DNA from: Delftia acidovorans
GTDB taxonomy: Bacteria > Pseudomonadota > Gammaproteobacteria > Burkholderiales > Burkholderiaceae_C
Direction: 5' to 3'
Assembly (NCBI GenBank): GCA_031286585.1
Contig: JAITUC010000031.1
Location: 62,001 to 126,000 of the forward strand
DNA: 64,000 nucleotides
Part shown: positions 1-8,211 of the stretch, one piece after another
How the letters are laid out: every line of letters starts with the position of its first letter
Position numbering within the stretch: the stretch's first letter is position 1
Translations under genes and position numbers: made by a program
Notes under the pieces: generated by a model
The model's database searches: none
Told to the model about the DNA's origin: nothing
The model's input: the letters and a program-made list of their open reading frames with translations, nothing else

Positions 1-706
1 TCATGAGGCCGGGTTTCTGCGCGCGGCGGTCGGCAGCGGGCAGCAGGGCCAGGGCCTCGTCGTAGAGGCGGTGGGCGCGCTCGGCCTGAAAGCGCATCAG
101 CGCGGTAAAGCGGTCCGAGTATTCGCGCTTGGTGATCTCGTGCGCCTTGACGTCGAACTGCTGCAGTTCGCTGATGGGCAGGTAGATGCGTCCGCGCATG
201 GCGTCCTCGCCCACGTCGCGGATGATGTTGGTCAGCTGGAAGGCCAGGCCCATCTTGTGGGCGTAGGCGGTGGTTTCTTCCTGCGTCTGACCAAAGATGC
301 GCGCGGCCACTTCGCCGACCACGCCTGCGACCAGGTGGCAGTAGCGCGTCAGGCCCTGGAAGTCCAGGTAGCGGGTCTGTTCCAGGTCCATGCGGCAGCC
401 GTCGATGACCGCCTGCAGGTGGCGCTCCTCGATGCCGTAGACCGGGGCGTGCGGCATGAGCGCCCGCATCACGGGATGCGAGGGCTTGCCTGCAAAGGCC
501 TGGTGCACTTCGTTTTGCCACCAGCCGAGCTTGGTGGCAGCCACGCCGGGGTCGGAGACTTCGTCCACCACGTCGTCCACTTCGCGGCAGAACGCATAAA
601 AGGCGGTGATGGCCGCACGGCGCTCGCGCGGCAGGAAGAGGAAGGCGTAATAAAAGCTGCTGCCCGAGGCGGCGGCCTTGTCTTGGACGTACTGATCCGG
701 ATTCAT
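1..706 (-). CDS. hpnD: Presqualene diphosphate synthase HpnD (partial, C-terminus outside window)
   Basis: Squalene/phytoene synthase-family enzyme. In the HpnC/D/E route HpnD joins two farnesyl diphosphates into presqualene diphosphate, the first committed step to squalene and hopanoids. The ATG at 706 opens MNPDQYVQDK, and 235 residues are visible before the window ends. The first Asp-rich motif reads REVDDVVDE (residues 41-49) and the second RDVGEDAMRGRIYLP (163-177), both Mg-diphosphate binding in this family. It lies 67 bp downstream of hpnC on the same strand, so the two are probably co-transcribed. The HpnD rather than HpnC or CrtB assignment rests on the neighbouring distinct HpnC and overall resemblance. 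Confidence 0.9.
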   Translation of the reverse strand, partial: MNPDQYVQDKAAASGSSFYYAFLFLPRERRAAITAFYAFCREVDDVVDEVSDPGVAATKLGWWQNEVHQAFAGKPSHPVMRALMPHAPVYGIEERHLQAVIDGCRMDLEQTRYLDFQGLTRYCHLVAGVVGEVAARIFGQTQEETTAYAHKMGLAFQLTNIIRDVGEDAMRGRIYLPISELQQFDVKAHEITKREYSDRFTALMRFQAERAHRLYDEALALLPAADRRAQKPGLM

Positions 707-773
707 ATGGGGCCGGATTGTCCCATGGACGGCTTGGGGCCAAAGCCTGGGTGTCGCAACGGCCGGCCCGCCA

Positions 774-1658
774 TCACATGCGCAGGGCGCGCCACAGCAG
801 CAGCGGCGCATCGGCCTTGCCGACGGTGGGGCGGCGGTAGAGGCTGGCGCCCTGCAGCGCATCGACCTTGTCCAGGATGCGCAGCCCGCCCTGCACGACC
901 AGGCGCAGCTCCCAGCCGATGCGGCCCGGCAGGCGGTGCACCAGCGGTGCGCCGGACAGCATCAGTGCGCGCGCCCAGGCCGATTGGTCGGCCAGCAGCG
1001 CGCGCACGGCAGGGGTCAGTGCAGCGGGCTCGGCGCGCAGGTCTTCACGCCGCACGCCGTGGGCGGCGCAGTCTGCATCGGTCAGGTAGTGGCGGCCGCG
1101 CGGCAGGTCCACGCTGAAGTCCTGCCAGAAGTTGATCAATTGCAGGGCGGTGCAGATGGCGTCACTGCGGGCCAGCGATCCGGCATCGTCCACCCCGTAC
1201 AGGTGCAGCAGCAGCCGGCCCACCGGGTTGGCCGAGCGGCGGCAGTAGTCGAGCAGCTCGGCACGGTCGGCGTAGGTGGTGCCGGACTCGGTCTTGCGCA
1301 CGTCCTGTGCAAAGGCGCTGAGCAGGTCGTCCATCAGCGCCAGCGGCAGCTGGTGGGCGCGTACTTGCGGTGCCAGCCCCGCGAAGACGAGGGGCCAGGC
1401 CGTGCGGGCGAGCATGGCGGCCTCGCCCTCGGTGCCCAGCGCCATCAGGTCGGCACGGTAGGCGGCCAGCGCGGCCAGGCGCCCGGACGGCGTGGCGTCG
1501 CCCTCGTCGGCCAGATCGTCTGCAGTGCGTGCGAAGTGGTAGAGCGCGGCAATCGGCGGGCGCAATCGCGGCGGGCACAGCCAGGACGCCACGGGAAAGT
1601 TCTCGTAGTGCGTGACCGGGGCGGGGGAGGCGGGCAGGGTGGGAGCGTTGGACTTCAC
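774..1658 (-). CDS. hpnC: Hydroxysqualene synthase HpnC
   Basis: Second squalene synthase-like enzyme of the hopanoid pathway, which converts presqualene diphosphate to hydroxysqualene (known for the family). It has 294 residues. The motifs are RTADDLADEGD (residues 44-54) and NFWQDFSVDLPRGRH (176-190), the two Asp-rich sites of head-to-head prenyl synthases. The N-terminal THYENFPVASWLCP stretch is typical of HpnC. The start codon appears to be GTG at 1658; no in-frame ATG precedes the conserved N-terminus. It is the first gene of a leftward operon with hpnD. The hydroxysqualene reductase hpnE is not in view and may lie beyond the window edge. Confidence 0.92.
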   Translation of the reverse strand: MKSNAPTLPASPAPVTHYENFPVASWLCPPRLRPPIAALYHFARTADDLADEGDATPSGRLAALAAYRADLMALGTEGEAAMLARTAWPLVFAGLAPQVRAHQLPLALMDDLLSAFAQDVRKTESGTTYADRAELLDYCRRSANPVGRLLLHLYGVDDAGSLARSDAICTALQLINFWQDFSVDLPRGRHYLTDADCAAHGVRREDLRAEPAALTPAVRALLADQSAWARALMLSGAPLVHRLPGRIGWELRLVVQGGLRILDKVDALQGASLYRRPTVGKADAPLLLWRALRM

Positions 1659-1728
1659 GGTGGCCGATTGTCGATGCTGTGCGCAAGGCCATGCATTTCA
1701 CTTGACGGGCTCAAGGGCTTCTCCTAAA

Positions 1729-1750
1729 TTACTAACCCGTCAGTCAGTAA
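1729..1750. promoter_or_regulatory. TetR/AcrR-type operator palindrome upstream of RND efflux genes
   Basis: A 22-bp near-perfect inverted repeat with outer arms TTACT/AGTAA and inner dinucleotides AC/GT, each separated by one base, around a 6-bp centre. It lies in the 174-bp gap between hpnC and the RND adaptor, about 85 bp before the adaptor ATG. This geometry is typical of TetR-family repressors that control RND pumps. No TetR gene is adjacent, so the regulator must be encoded elsewhere. Confidence 0.6.
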
Positions 1751-1832
1751 ACGGCGCCAGCCAGCTGCCGGGGCATGTTGCCCGGATCTTGCAGCCCACC
1801 GCCGCTTTTCGCACCAGCCCTCCCGGATTCAC

Positions 1833-3068
1833 ATGCCCGACTTGCCATCGACCCCTGCCGCGCGCGTTTTGCCGCGCCATCTTCTTCTTGCTCCCTTGTG
1901 CCTGGCCGCCGTGCTGGCCCTGGGCGCCTGTTCCAAGGCCGAGCCGCCGCCCGAGCCGGTGCGCGCCGTCAAGCTGCTCACCGTCGGCGTGGGTGCGCTG
2001 GACACGCAGCTGGAGTACGCGGGCGAGGTGCGCGCGCGCATAGAGTCGCGCCTGGGCTTTCGCGTGGCCGGAAAGATCGTGCGCCGCGAGGTGGAACTGG
2101 GCCAGCATGTGCAGGCAGGCCAGTTGCTGGCGCGGCTCGATGCCAGCGACTACCGGCTGGGTGCCGATGCCGCTCGCGCGCAGGTGGTGGCCGCGACCAC
2201 GCAACGCGATCTGGCTGCCGCCGATGTGAGGCGTTACTCGCAGCTGAAGGCGCAGAACTTCATCAGCGGTGCGGAGCTGGAGCGGCGCGAGGCCACGCTC
2301 AAGTCCGCCCAGGCCACGCTGGACCAGGCCAAGGCGCAGCTGGCATCGCAGAGCAACCAGGAAGCCTATGCCCAGCTGCTGGCCGACGTGCCCGGCGTGG
2401 TGACCGGCATAGACGCCGAGCCCGGCCAGGTGGTGTCGGCCGGATCGCCCGTGGTGCGCATTGCCCAGGACGGCCCGCGCGATGTGGTCTTCGTCGTGCC
2501 CGAGGACAAGCGCGGTGCCATCCGCGTGGGCCAGAAGGTGAATGTGCGCCCGTGGTCGGCCGGCATGCAGCCGCTGCAGGGCCAGGTGCGCGAGGTGGCG
2601 GCCAGCGCCGATCCTGTCACGCGCACCTACCAGGTGAAGGTGGCTTTGCCCACCTCGGACGCCGCCGCCGTGCCGCCGCTGGGCGCCACCGTCCACGCAC
2701 TGCCCGAGGGCATGGGCCCCACGGGCCAGCCCGTGATCAAGCTGCCCACCACCGCGCTGCGCCAGGAAGGCGGGGGTGGCCAGGGCACGACCGTGTGGGT
2801 GTTCGACGCCGCCAGCAGCACCGTGAAGCTGCAGCCCGTGCAACTGGCCACGGCCGATGGCAACGAGGCCGTGATTGCCGCTGGCCTGACGCCCGGCATG
2901 CAGGTGGTGGCCGCCGGCGTGCATGTGCTCACGCCAGGCCAGAAGGTCACGGTCTATCAGGACCGTTATGACAAGACGCAGCAGCCGGCACAGCAGCAGC
3001 CACAACAGGCGCAGCCTGCACAGGCCCCTGCCGCTGCAGGCGCTGCGCCCGGCGGAGCGGCCCAATGA
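1833..3068 (+). CDS. RND efflux periplasmic adaptor (membrane fusion) lipoprotein
   Basis: A 411-residue adaptor that bridges an inner-membrane RND pump to an outer-membrane channel. The N-terminus has a hydrophobic segment ending in a lipobox (ALGAC, Cys33), so the mature protein should be anchored to the inner membrane by lipid. The order barrel-sandwich (from about residue 65, GKIVRREVELGQHVQAGQLL), alpha-hairpin (about 105-165) and beta-barrel is that of the HlyD/MdtA family. The C-terminus is a low-complexity Gln/Pro/Ala tail. It overlaps the pump gene by ATGA at 3065-3068, showing translational coupling. Substrate is unknown. Confidence 0.9.
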   Translation: MPDLPSTPAARVLPRHLLLAPLCLAAVLALGACSKAEPPPEPVRAVKLLTVGVGALDTQLEYAGEVRARIESRLGFRVAGKIVRREVELGQHVQAGQLLARLDASDYRLGADAARAQVVAATTQRDLAAADVRRYSQLKAQNFISGAELERREATLKSAQATLDQAKAQLASQSNQEAYAQLLADVPGVVTGIDAEPGQVVSAGSPVVRIAQDGPRDVVFVVPEDKRGAIRVGQKVNVRPWSAGMQPLQGQVREVAASADPVTRTYQVKVALPTSDAAAVPPLGATVHALPEGMGPTGQPVIKLPTTALRQEGGGGQGTTVWVFDAASSTVKLQPVQLATADGNEAVIAAGLTPGMQVVAAGVHVLTPGQKVTVYQDRYDKTQQPAQQQPQQAQPAQAPAAAGAAPGGAAQ

Positions 3069-6000
3069 GCGGGGCCAAGCACAAGGCACCGCAGGGCGGG
3101 CATTTCAATCTTTCGCGCTGGGCGCTGGACCATGTGGCGCTGACGCGCTATTTCATCGTCGTGCTGCTCCTGCTGGGCTTTGCCTCGTACTTCCAGCTGG
3201 GGCAGGACGAGGACCCGCCCTTCACCTTCCGCGCCATGGTGGTGCGCACCAACTGGCCCGGCGCCACGGCGCAGCAGATGGCCGAGCAGGTCACCGACAA
3301 GATCGAGCGCACGCTGCAGGAGGTGCCCTACGCCGACAAGATCAGCAGCTACTCCAAGCCCGGCGAGTCGATGATCATCTTCCAGCTCAAGGACAACTCG
3401 CGCCCCGGCGATGTCCAGCAGCTGTGGTACACGGTGCGCAAAAAGATCGGCGACATGCGCTACACCCTGCCGCAGGGCGTGCAGGGGCCGTTCTTCAATG
3501 ACGAGTTCGGCGATGTCTATGGCGTGATCTACGCCTTGCAGGCCGATGGCTTCAGCTATGCCGAGCTCAAGACCATGGCCGACGATGTGCGCCAGCGCCT
3601 GCTGCGCGTGCCCGACGTGGCCAAGGTCGAGCTGTTCGGCGTGCAGGACGAGAAGGTCTACATCGAGCTGTCGCAGCGCCGCCTGTCGCAGCTGGGCCTG
3701 GACATGAACCAGGTGCTGGGCCAACTGGGCCAGCAAAACGCCATCGAGGGCGCAGGCGTGCTGCAGACACCGCGCGAGGATGTGCAGGTGCGCGTGGCCG
3801 GCCAGTTCCAGGCGGTGGACGAGCTGCGCGCCATGCCCATCCGCGGCGCATCGGGCGCGCAGCTGCGCCTGGGCGATATCGCCGAGATCCGCCGCGGCTA
3901 TGCCGATCCGGCCAATGTGAAGGTCCGCCACCAGGGGCGCGAGACGATCGCGCTGGGCGTGTCCATGACCAAGGGCGGCGACATCATCCGCCTGGGCAAG
4001 TCCCTGCGCGGCGCCGTGGGCGACATCGCGCGCACGCTGCCGGCCGGCGTGGAGCTGGCCAACATGCAGAACCAGCCCAAGGCCGTGGCCGATTCCGTCA
4101 ACGAGTTCCTGCAGGTGCTGATCGAGGCCGTGGTGGTGGTGCTGGCCGTGAGCTTCATCAGCCTGGGCCTGCACAGGCGCGAGGGCCACCAGCCGCTGTG
4201 GAAGCGCTGGTACATCGACCCGCGCCCGGGCCTGGTGGTGGCCATCACCATTCCGCTGGTGCTGGCCGCGACCTTCCTGGCCATGTGGTACTGGAACATC
4301 GGCCTGCACAAGGTGTCGCTGGGCTCGCTGATCATCGCGCTGGGCCTGCTGGTGGACGACGCCATCATTGCCGTGGAGATGATGGTGCGCAAGATGGAGG
4401 AGGGCTACGAGAAGTACCGTGCCGCCACCTTCGCCTACGAGATCACGGCCAAGCCCATGCTGACGGGCACGCTGATCACGGCGGCGGGCTTCCTGCCCAT
4501 CGGCATGGCCAAGTCCATGACGGGCGAGTACACCTTCGCCATCTTCGCGGTGACGGTGATTGCGCTGGTGCTCAGCTGGTTCGCCTCGGTGTACTTCGTG
4601 CCCTACCTGGGCATGCTGCTGCTCAAGCGCCCGCCGCACGCGGCCACGCTGCCGCCCGAGGTGGCCTCGGGCGAGGTGCCCATCGAGGAGACCGACCTCA
4701 ATGCGTCTTCTGCAGAGCATGAAGTCTTCGACAGCCCGTTCTACAACCGCTTCCGGCGCGCCGTGAACTGGTGCGTGACACACCGCTGGCTGACCATCGC
4801 CATCACGGTGCTGGTCTTCGCGCTGGGCCTGGTGGGCATGTCGCGCGTGCAGCAGCAGTTCTTCCCGGATTCCAGCCGGCCCGAGGTGCTGGTGGACATC
4901 TGGTTCCCCGAGGGCACGTCGCTGGCTGCCAACGAGGCCGTCACGCGCCGCGTGGAAGAGCGCTTCATGCAGCTGGACGGCGTGCGCACGGTCAGCGAGT
5001 GGGTGGGCTCGGGCGTGCCGCGTTTCTACCTGCCGCTGGACCAGGTGTTCCCGCAGAACAACGTCTCGCAGTTCATCCTGGTGGCCCAGGACCTGCCGAC
5101 GCGCGAGCGCCTGCGCAAATCGCTGCCGGCGCTGCTGGCCCAGGAGTTCCCCGAGGTGCGCGGCCGCGTCAAGCTGCTGCCCAACGGGCCTCCCGTGCCC
5201 TATCCGGTGCAGTTCCGCGTGTCCGGTACCGATCCGCAAAAGCTGCGTGCCTATGCCGACGAGGTCAAGCGGGTCATGATCGCCAACGCCGACATGCGCG
5301 GCGTCAACGACAACTGGAACGAGTCCGTCAAGGCCGTGCGCCTGGAGGTGGACCAGGACAAGGCGCGCGCGCTGGGCGTGAGCAGCCAGGCCATCGCCCA
5401 GGCGGCCCGCGTCATGCTCAGCGGCTCCACCGTGGGCCAGTTCCGCGAGGGCGACAAGCTCATCGACATCGTGCTGCGCACGCCGTCCTCGGAGCGCGAC
5501 GCCATCACCGACATCGCCAACGCCTACCTGCCCACGGCATCGGGCAAGTCGATCCCGCTCACGCAGATCGCCAAGCCCGTGATGGTCTGGGAGCCCGGCG
5601 TGATGTGGCGAGAAAAGCGCATGTTCGCCATCACCGTGCAGGGCGATGTGCGCGAAGGCCTGCAGGGCGCAACGCTGACCCATGCCTTGCTGCCCGAGCT
5701 GCGCAATATCGAGTCGCGCTGGCATGCCGCAGGCGACACGGCCTACCGCATCGATGTGGCCGGTGCCGTGGAGGAAAGCTCCAAGGGCTCGGACGCCATC
5801 GTCGCCGGTGTGCCCGTGATGCTGTTCCTCACCTTCACGCTGCTCATGCTGCAGCTGCGCAGCATCAGCCGCTCGCTGCTGGTGTTCATCACCGGGCCGC
5901 TGGGCATTCCCGGCGTGGCGGCGGCGCTGCTGCTGCTGGGCCGGCCCTTCGGCTTCGTGGCACTGCTGGGCGTGGTGGCGCTGATGGGCATGATCCAGCG

Positions 6001-6280
6001 CAATTCGGTGATCCTGATCGACCAGATCGAGACCGACCGCGCGCGCGGCGTGCCGGCCTGGGACGCCATCATCGAGGCCGCCGTGCGCCGCCTGCGCCCC
6101 ATCGTGCTGACGGCCGCCGCCGCCGTGCTGGCCATGATCCCGCTGTCGCGCAGCGTATTCTGGGGCCCCATGGCCGTGGCCATCATGGGCGGGCTGATCG
6201 TGGCCACGGTGCTGACGCTGCTGGCGCTGCCGGCCATGTATGCCGCCGTGTTCCGCGTGCGCCGCGAGCCCACGCATTGA
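3065..6280 (+). CDS. RND multidrug efflux permease
   Basis: Inner-membrane proton-driven pump of 1071 residues, the usual size for the HAE1/AcrB-type family, with 12 predicted membrane spans in two repeats separated by large periplasmic loops. The first span is near residues 27-47. TM4 carries GLLVDDAIIAVE (about 423-434) with the paired aspartates of the proton relay. The C-terminal repeat ends with GMIQRNSVILIDQIE-like TM10 sequence and TM11-12. It starts inside the adaptor stop codon. No TolC-type channel gene follows, so the complex must borrow an outer-membrane factor. Substrate is not inferable. Confidence 0.92.
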   Translation: MSGAKHKAPQGGHFNLSRWALDHVALTRYFIVVLLLLGFASYFQLGQDEDPPFTFRAMVVRTNWPGATAQQMAEQVTDKIERTLQEVPYADKISSYSKPGESMIIFQLKDNSRPGDVQQLWYTVRKKIGDMRYTLPQGVQGPFFNDEFGDVYGVIYALQADGFSYAELKTMADDVRQRLLRVPDVAKVELFGVQDEKVYIELSQRRLSQLGLDMNQVLGQLGQQNAIEGAGVLQTPREDVQVRVAGQFQAVDELRAMPIRGASGAQLRLGDIAEIRRGYADPANVKVRHQGRETIALGVSMTKGGDIIRLGKSLRGAVGDIARTLPAGVELANMQNQPKAVADSVNEFLQVLIEAVVVVLAVSFISLGLHRREGHQPLWKRWYIDPRPGLVVAITIPLVLAATFLAMWYWNIGLHKVSLGSLIIALGLLVDDAIIAVEMMVRKMEEGYEKYRAATFAYEITAKPMLTGTLITAAGFLPIGMAKSMTGEYTFAIFAVTVIALVLSWFASVYFVPYLGMLLLKRPPHAATLPPEVASGEVPIEETDLNASSAEHEVFDSPFYNRFRRAVNWCVTHRWLTIAITVLVFALGLVGMSRVQQQFFPDSSRPEVLVDIWFPEGTSLAANEAVTRRVEERFMQLDGVRTVSEWVGSGVPRFYLPLDQVFPQNNVSQFILVAQDLPTRERLRKSLPALLAQEFPEVRGRVKLLPNGPPVPYPVQFRVSGTDPQKLRAYADEVKRVMIANADMRGVNDNWNESVKAVRLEVDQDKARALGVSSQAIAQAARVMLSGSTVGQFREGDKLIDIVLRTPSSERDAITDIANAYLPTASGKSIPLTQIAKPVMVWEPGVMWREKRMFAITVQGDVREGLQGATLTHALLPELRNIESRWHAAGDTAYRIDVAGAVEESSKGSDAIVAGVPVMLFLTFTLLMLQLRSISRSLLVFITGPLGIPGVAAALLLLGRPFGFVALLGVVALMGMIQRNSVILIDQIETDRARGVPAWDAIIEAAVRRLRPIVLTAAAAVLAMIPLSRSVFWGPMAVAIMGGLIVATVLTLLALPAMYAAVFRVRREPTH

Positions 6281-6346
6281 TAGGAGCGAAAACGCAGAGG
6301 CCGCCGATCAAATACGGGGTATGGCAATGGGCCCCGCAATTGCGGC

Positions 6347-6352
6347 TAGAAT
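6347..6352 (+). promoter_or_regulatory. Candidate -10 element for tRNA-Leu
   Basis: TAGAAT lies 50 bp before the mature tRNA-Leu 5' end. The -35 region is weak by eye. The preceding RND gene ends at 6280, so the tRNA probably has its own promoter here. Confidence 0.4.
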
Positions 6353-6401
6353 CTGCGCCCTGACCTAGGAGCCGCCGCGCAGGCGGCTCCCCCAAGAACC
6401 A

Positions 6402-6488
6402 GCGCGGGTGGCGAAATTGGTAGACGCACCAGGTTTAGGTCCTGACGCCAGCAATGGTGTGGGGGTTCGAGTCCCCCCCCGCGCACCA
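6402..6488 (+). tRNA. tRNA-Leu (anticodon UAG)
   Basis: An 87-nt cloverleaf with encoded CCA. Acceptor arms GCGCGGG (6402-6408) and CCCGCGC (6478-6484) pair perfectly and are followed by A and CCA (6485-6488). The anticodon loop reads TTTAGGT (UAG), and there is the long variable arm expected of class II tRNA-Leu. Its last 14 nt belong to the 62-bp repeat that forms the left end of the integrated element. The tRNA stays intact at this side, as is usual for tRNA-targeting integrases. Confidence 0.97.
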
Positions 6489-6536
6489 CGCACCAACGCC
6501 GCTCAACTGCGGCGAACACTGCCAAAGCCCGCTTCC
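6475..6536 (+). repeat. attL: left copy of 62-bp attachment repeat
   Basis: Identical to 32220-32281. It begins in the tRNA-Leu T-arm/acceptor region, runs through the CCA end and continues 48 nt downstream. Beyond 6536 similarity continues after two mismatches for a further 7 bp. Inside it is an inverted repeat CGCCGC-TCAACT-GCGGCG (6497-6514), with the geometry of a tyrosine-recombinase core (arms flanking a 6-bp centre). Confidence 0.95.
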
Positions 6537-6559
6537 TGTAGAGGAAGCGGGCTTTTTTT
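6524..6559 (+). terminator. Rho-independent terminator after tRNA-Leu, half supplied by the element
   Basis: A perfect 13-bp stem AAAGCCCGCTTCC / GGAAGCGGGCTTT with a 6-nt loop followed by a run of seven T. The left arm is the last part of the att repeat. The right arm and T-run lie beyond the repeat and so come from the element. At attR the host sequence after the repeat forms only a weak version. Confidence 0.85.
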
Positions 6560-6624
6560 CTGGATCCTGGGGGCAAAACGGAGCGGGTTGAAACCGGCAC
6601 AAAACAGCGCAAAATCACATCACA

Positions 6625-6654
6625 ATCCCGCGCAGATCCCGCTTGTGATCCCGC
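6625..6654. repeat. Three phased ATCCCGC direct repeats (candidate integrase arm sites)
   Basis: ATCCCGC occurs at 6625-6631, 6636-6642 and 6648-6654, spaced 11 and 12 bp, about one helical turn. They lie between attL and the integrase start. A further copy with four extra matching bases (ATCCCGCGCAG) lies at 32171-32181 on the inner side of attR. Copies on both inner flanks fit arm-type binding sites of a tyrosine integrase. Confidence 0.5.
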
Positions 6655-6673
6655 GCGGGCTGCAGGAGGTGGG

Positions 6674-7690
6674 ATGGCGTATTTCCGGAAGGTGAAGAAC
6701 GGCTGGCGGGCGGAGGTGGAGCGTGCGGGCATTCGGCGCACTGCCACGCGGGCGACCAAGGCCGAGGCGCAGGGCTGGGCCGTGGCCGAGGAGGCTGCCA
6801 TTCTGGCCGGTGCGCGGGGGGAGTTTCCGCGGCGCACGCTGGCCGAGGCGGTGGAGCGCTATCGGCGCGAGGTGACGGACAAAAAGACGGCCAGCACGGC
6901 GCGGGCCGACCATTTGCGCTTTGATGCCTGGCTGCGCGAGTTTCCCGAGCTGGCGGCCAAGGTGTTCCACGAGATCACGGGTGACGACCTGGCGCGCTGG
7001 CGCGATGCGCGGCTGCAGCAGGTCTCCGGCGCCAGCGTGCTGCGCGAGGCGCAGCAGTTCCGTCCGATCTGGACGCTGGCCGTCAAGCAGTGGAAATGGG
7101 TGGGCAAGAGCCCCTGGCCCGAGATCAGGCTGCCGGCCAAGTCCCATGCGCGCCGGCGCACGGGGCAGTGGAGCGAGGTGCGGCGCATGCTGCGCTCGGC
7201 CAATGTCTCGCCTCGCCTGGCGCCTGTCACCGCCATGGAGCAGACGGCCTGGACCATGCTGGTGGCCCTGCACACGGCCATGCGCAGCGGCGAGATCCTG
7301 CGCATGGGCCGCAGCAATGTGGATCTCAAGCGCCGGGTCTACCATCTGCCGCACCACAAGACCGAGGCCAAGGTGGGCGAGCGCCATGTGCCGCTGACGC
7401 GCCGTGCCGTGCGCCTGCTGCGCGTGCTGGACGCCGCCGCCGAAGCCGCCGGGCGCGACGCCTACTGGACCATCAGCGACGCCAGCCGCGACACGCTCTA
7501 CCGCAAGCTGCGCGACCGGGTGATGGTGGAGGGCCTGCGCTTCCATGACCTGCGCGCCACGGCGCTGACCTGGCTGAGCAAGCGCGTGGATGTGATGACG
7601 CTGGCCCGCATCAGCGGCCACGTGGATATCAACGAGCTGTTCAATACCTATTACCGGGAGACGGCCGAGGACATCGCGGCACGGTTGTAG
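6674..7690 (+). CDS. int: Tyrosine-type site-specific integrase
   Basis: A 338-residue phage integrase that should catalyse integration into and excision from the tRNA-Leu site 140 bp upstream. Catalytic residues are visible: Arg204 in HTAMRSGE, His291-x-x-Arg294 in FHDLRATA, His316 in SGHVD and nucleophile Tyr326 or 327 in FNTYY. The N-terminal part has the short beta-rich arm-binding domain and then a SAM-like core-binding domain (about 60-160). A strong ribosome site (AGGAGGTG) precedes the ATG. All catalytic positions are intact, so the element may still be able to excise. Confidence 0.95.
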   Translation: MAYFRKVKNGWRAEVERAGIRRTATRATKAEAQGWAVAEEAAILAGARGEFPRRTLAEAVERYRREVTDKKTASTARADHLRFDAWLREFPELAAKVFHEITGDDLARWRDARLQQVSGASVLREAQQFRPIWTLAVKQWKWVGKSPWPEIRLPAKSHARRRTGQWSEVRRMLRSANVSPRLAPVTAMEQTAWTMLVALHTAMRSGEILRMGRSNVDLKRRVYHLPHHKTEAKVGERHVPLTRRAVRLLRVLDAAAEAAGRDAYWTISDASRDTLYRKLRDRVMVEGLRFHDLRATALTWLSKRVDVMTLARISGHVDINELFNTYYRETAEDIAARL

Positions 7691-7708
7691 GCAGGATGGT
7701 CGCCAGAA

Positions 7709-7728
7709 ATATCACTCCAATATGATAT
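7709..7728. promoter_or_regulatory. HipB-type operator 1
   Basis: Inverted repeat ATATCA-N8-TGATAT immediately before the hipBA promoter. The arm spacing matches the N8 spacing known for E. coli HipB operators (TATCC-N8-GGATA), with a changed central base pair. The binding protein is inferred to be the adjacent HipB. Confidence 0.6.
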
Positions 7729-7729
7729 G

Positions 7730-7758
7730 TTGACAATATTATTCTAGGGTGATAATTT
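7730..7758 (+). promoter_or_regulatory. hipBA promoter
   Basis: A perfect -35 TTGACA (7730-7735) followed at 15-17 bp by overlapping -10 candidates GATAAT (7751-7756) or TAATTT (7753-7758). The region is markedly A+T-rich compared with its surroundings and lies between two operator-like inverted repeats, consistent with autorepression. Confidence 0.6.
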
Positions 7759-7763
7759 CAATT

Positions 7764-7781
7764 CATCATCTTGAGGTGATA
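7764..7781. promoter_or_regulatory. HipB-type operator 2
   Basis: CATCA-N8-TGATA, the same arm pattern and spacing as the repeat at 7709-7728 with one outer mismatch. It lies just downstream of the -10 region and about 30 bp before hipB. Confidence 0.5.
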
Positions 7782-7809
7782 TTTTGAATGCCACGGCCAG
7801 GAGAACACC

Positions 7810-8211
7810 ATGGACCACCTGTTGCAACTGCCCGACCAGCTTGCGCTGCACCTGAAGTCGCTGCGCAAGGCCGCTGGCGTGAGCCAGGCCCAACTGGCAC
7901 AGCGGCTGGGCGTGTCCCAGTCGCGCGTGGCGGCGATAGAGCGCGACCCGGCCGCCATCAGCGTGCGCCAGCTGATGGAGATCCTGCAGCTGCTGGATGC
8001 CGATCTGCTCATGCGGCCCAGGGCGGATGCGGCGGCTTCTCCTGCATCTGTGCCTGCACCGGCGCCTGCTGCGTTGAAGGTGGCCGAGCCAGCTCCACAA
8101 CCGTACGCGGGTGACAACGTGCCCCGCAAGCCCGCCGACCGCCCCGTGGCCTTCAAGCCGCAGGCGCTGCCGCCGCACTGGCAGGACCGCAAGCCGAAAG
8201 GGTCCTGGTAA
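7810..8211 (+). CDS. hipB: HipB-like antitoxin / autorepressor
   Basis: A 133-residue protein with an N-terminal Cro/C1-type helix-turn-helix (about residues 13-68; GVSQAQLAQRLGVSQSRVAAIE) and a proline/alanine-rich C-terminal tail. Antitoxins of this family bind operators in their own promoter and hold the HipA kinase inactive. It is longer than E. coli HipB (88 aa) because of the C-terminal extension. It overlaps hipA by one base (TAATG at 8209-8213). Paired inverted repeats upstream support autoregulation. Confidence 0.88.
   Translation: MDHLLQLPDQLALHLKSLRKAAGVSQAQLAQRLGVSQSRVAAIERDPAAISVRQLMEILQLLDADLLMRPRADAAASPASVPAPAPAALKVAEPAPQPYAGDNVPRKPADRPVAFKPQALPPHWQDRKPKGSW

Noticed and set aside
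2966..6277. A 1103-codon open frame antisense to the RND pump
   Set aside because: It is an artefact of high GC third positions in the real gene. The translation is His/Gln/Ala/Arg-rich without any domain, and the sense strand encodes a full RND pump.
6346..6837. Minus-strand frames across tRNA-Leu and attL, with a similar peptide at attR
   Set aside because: The shared peptide arises only because the att repeat is duplicated; the frame crosses a tRNA gene.
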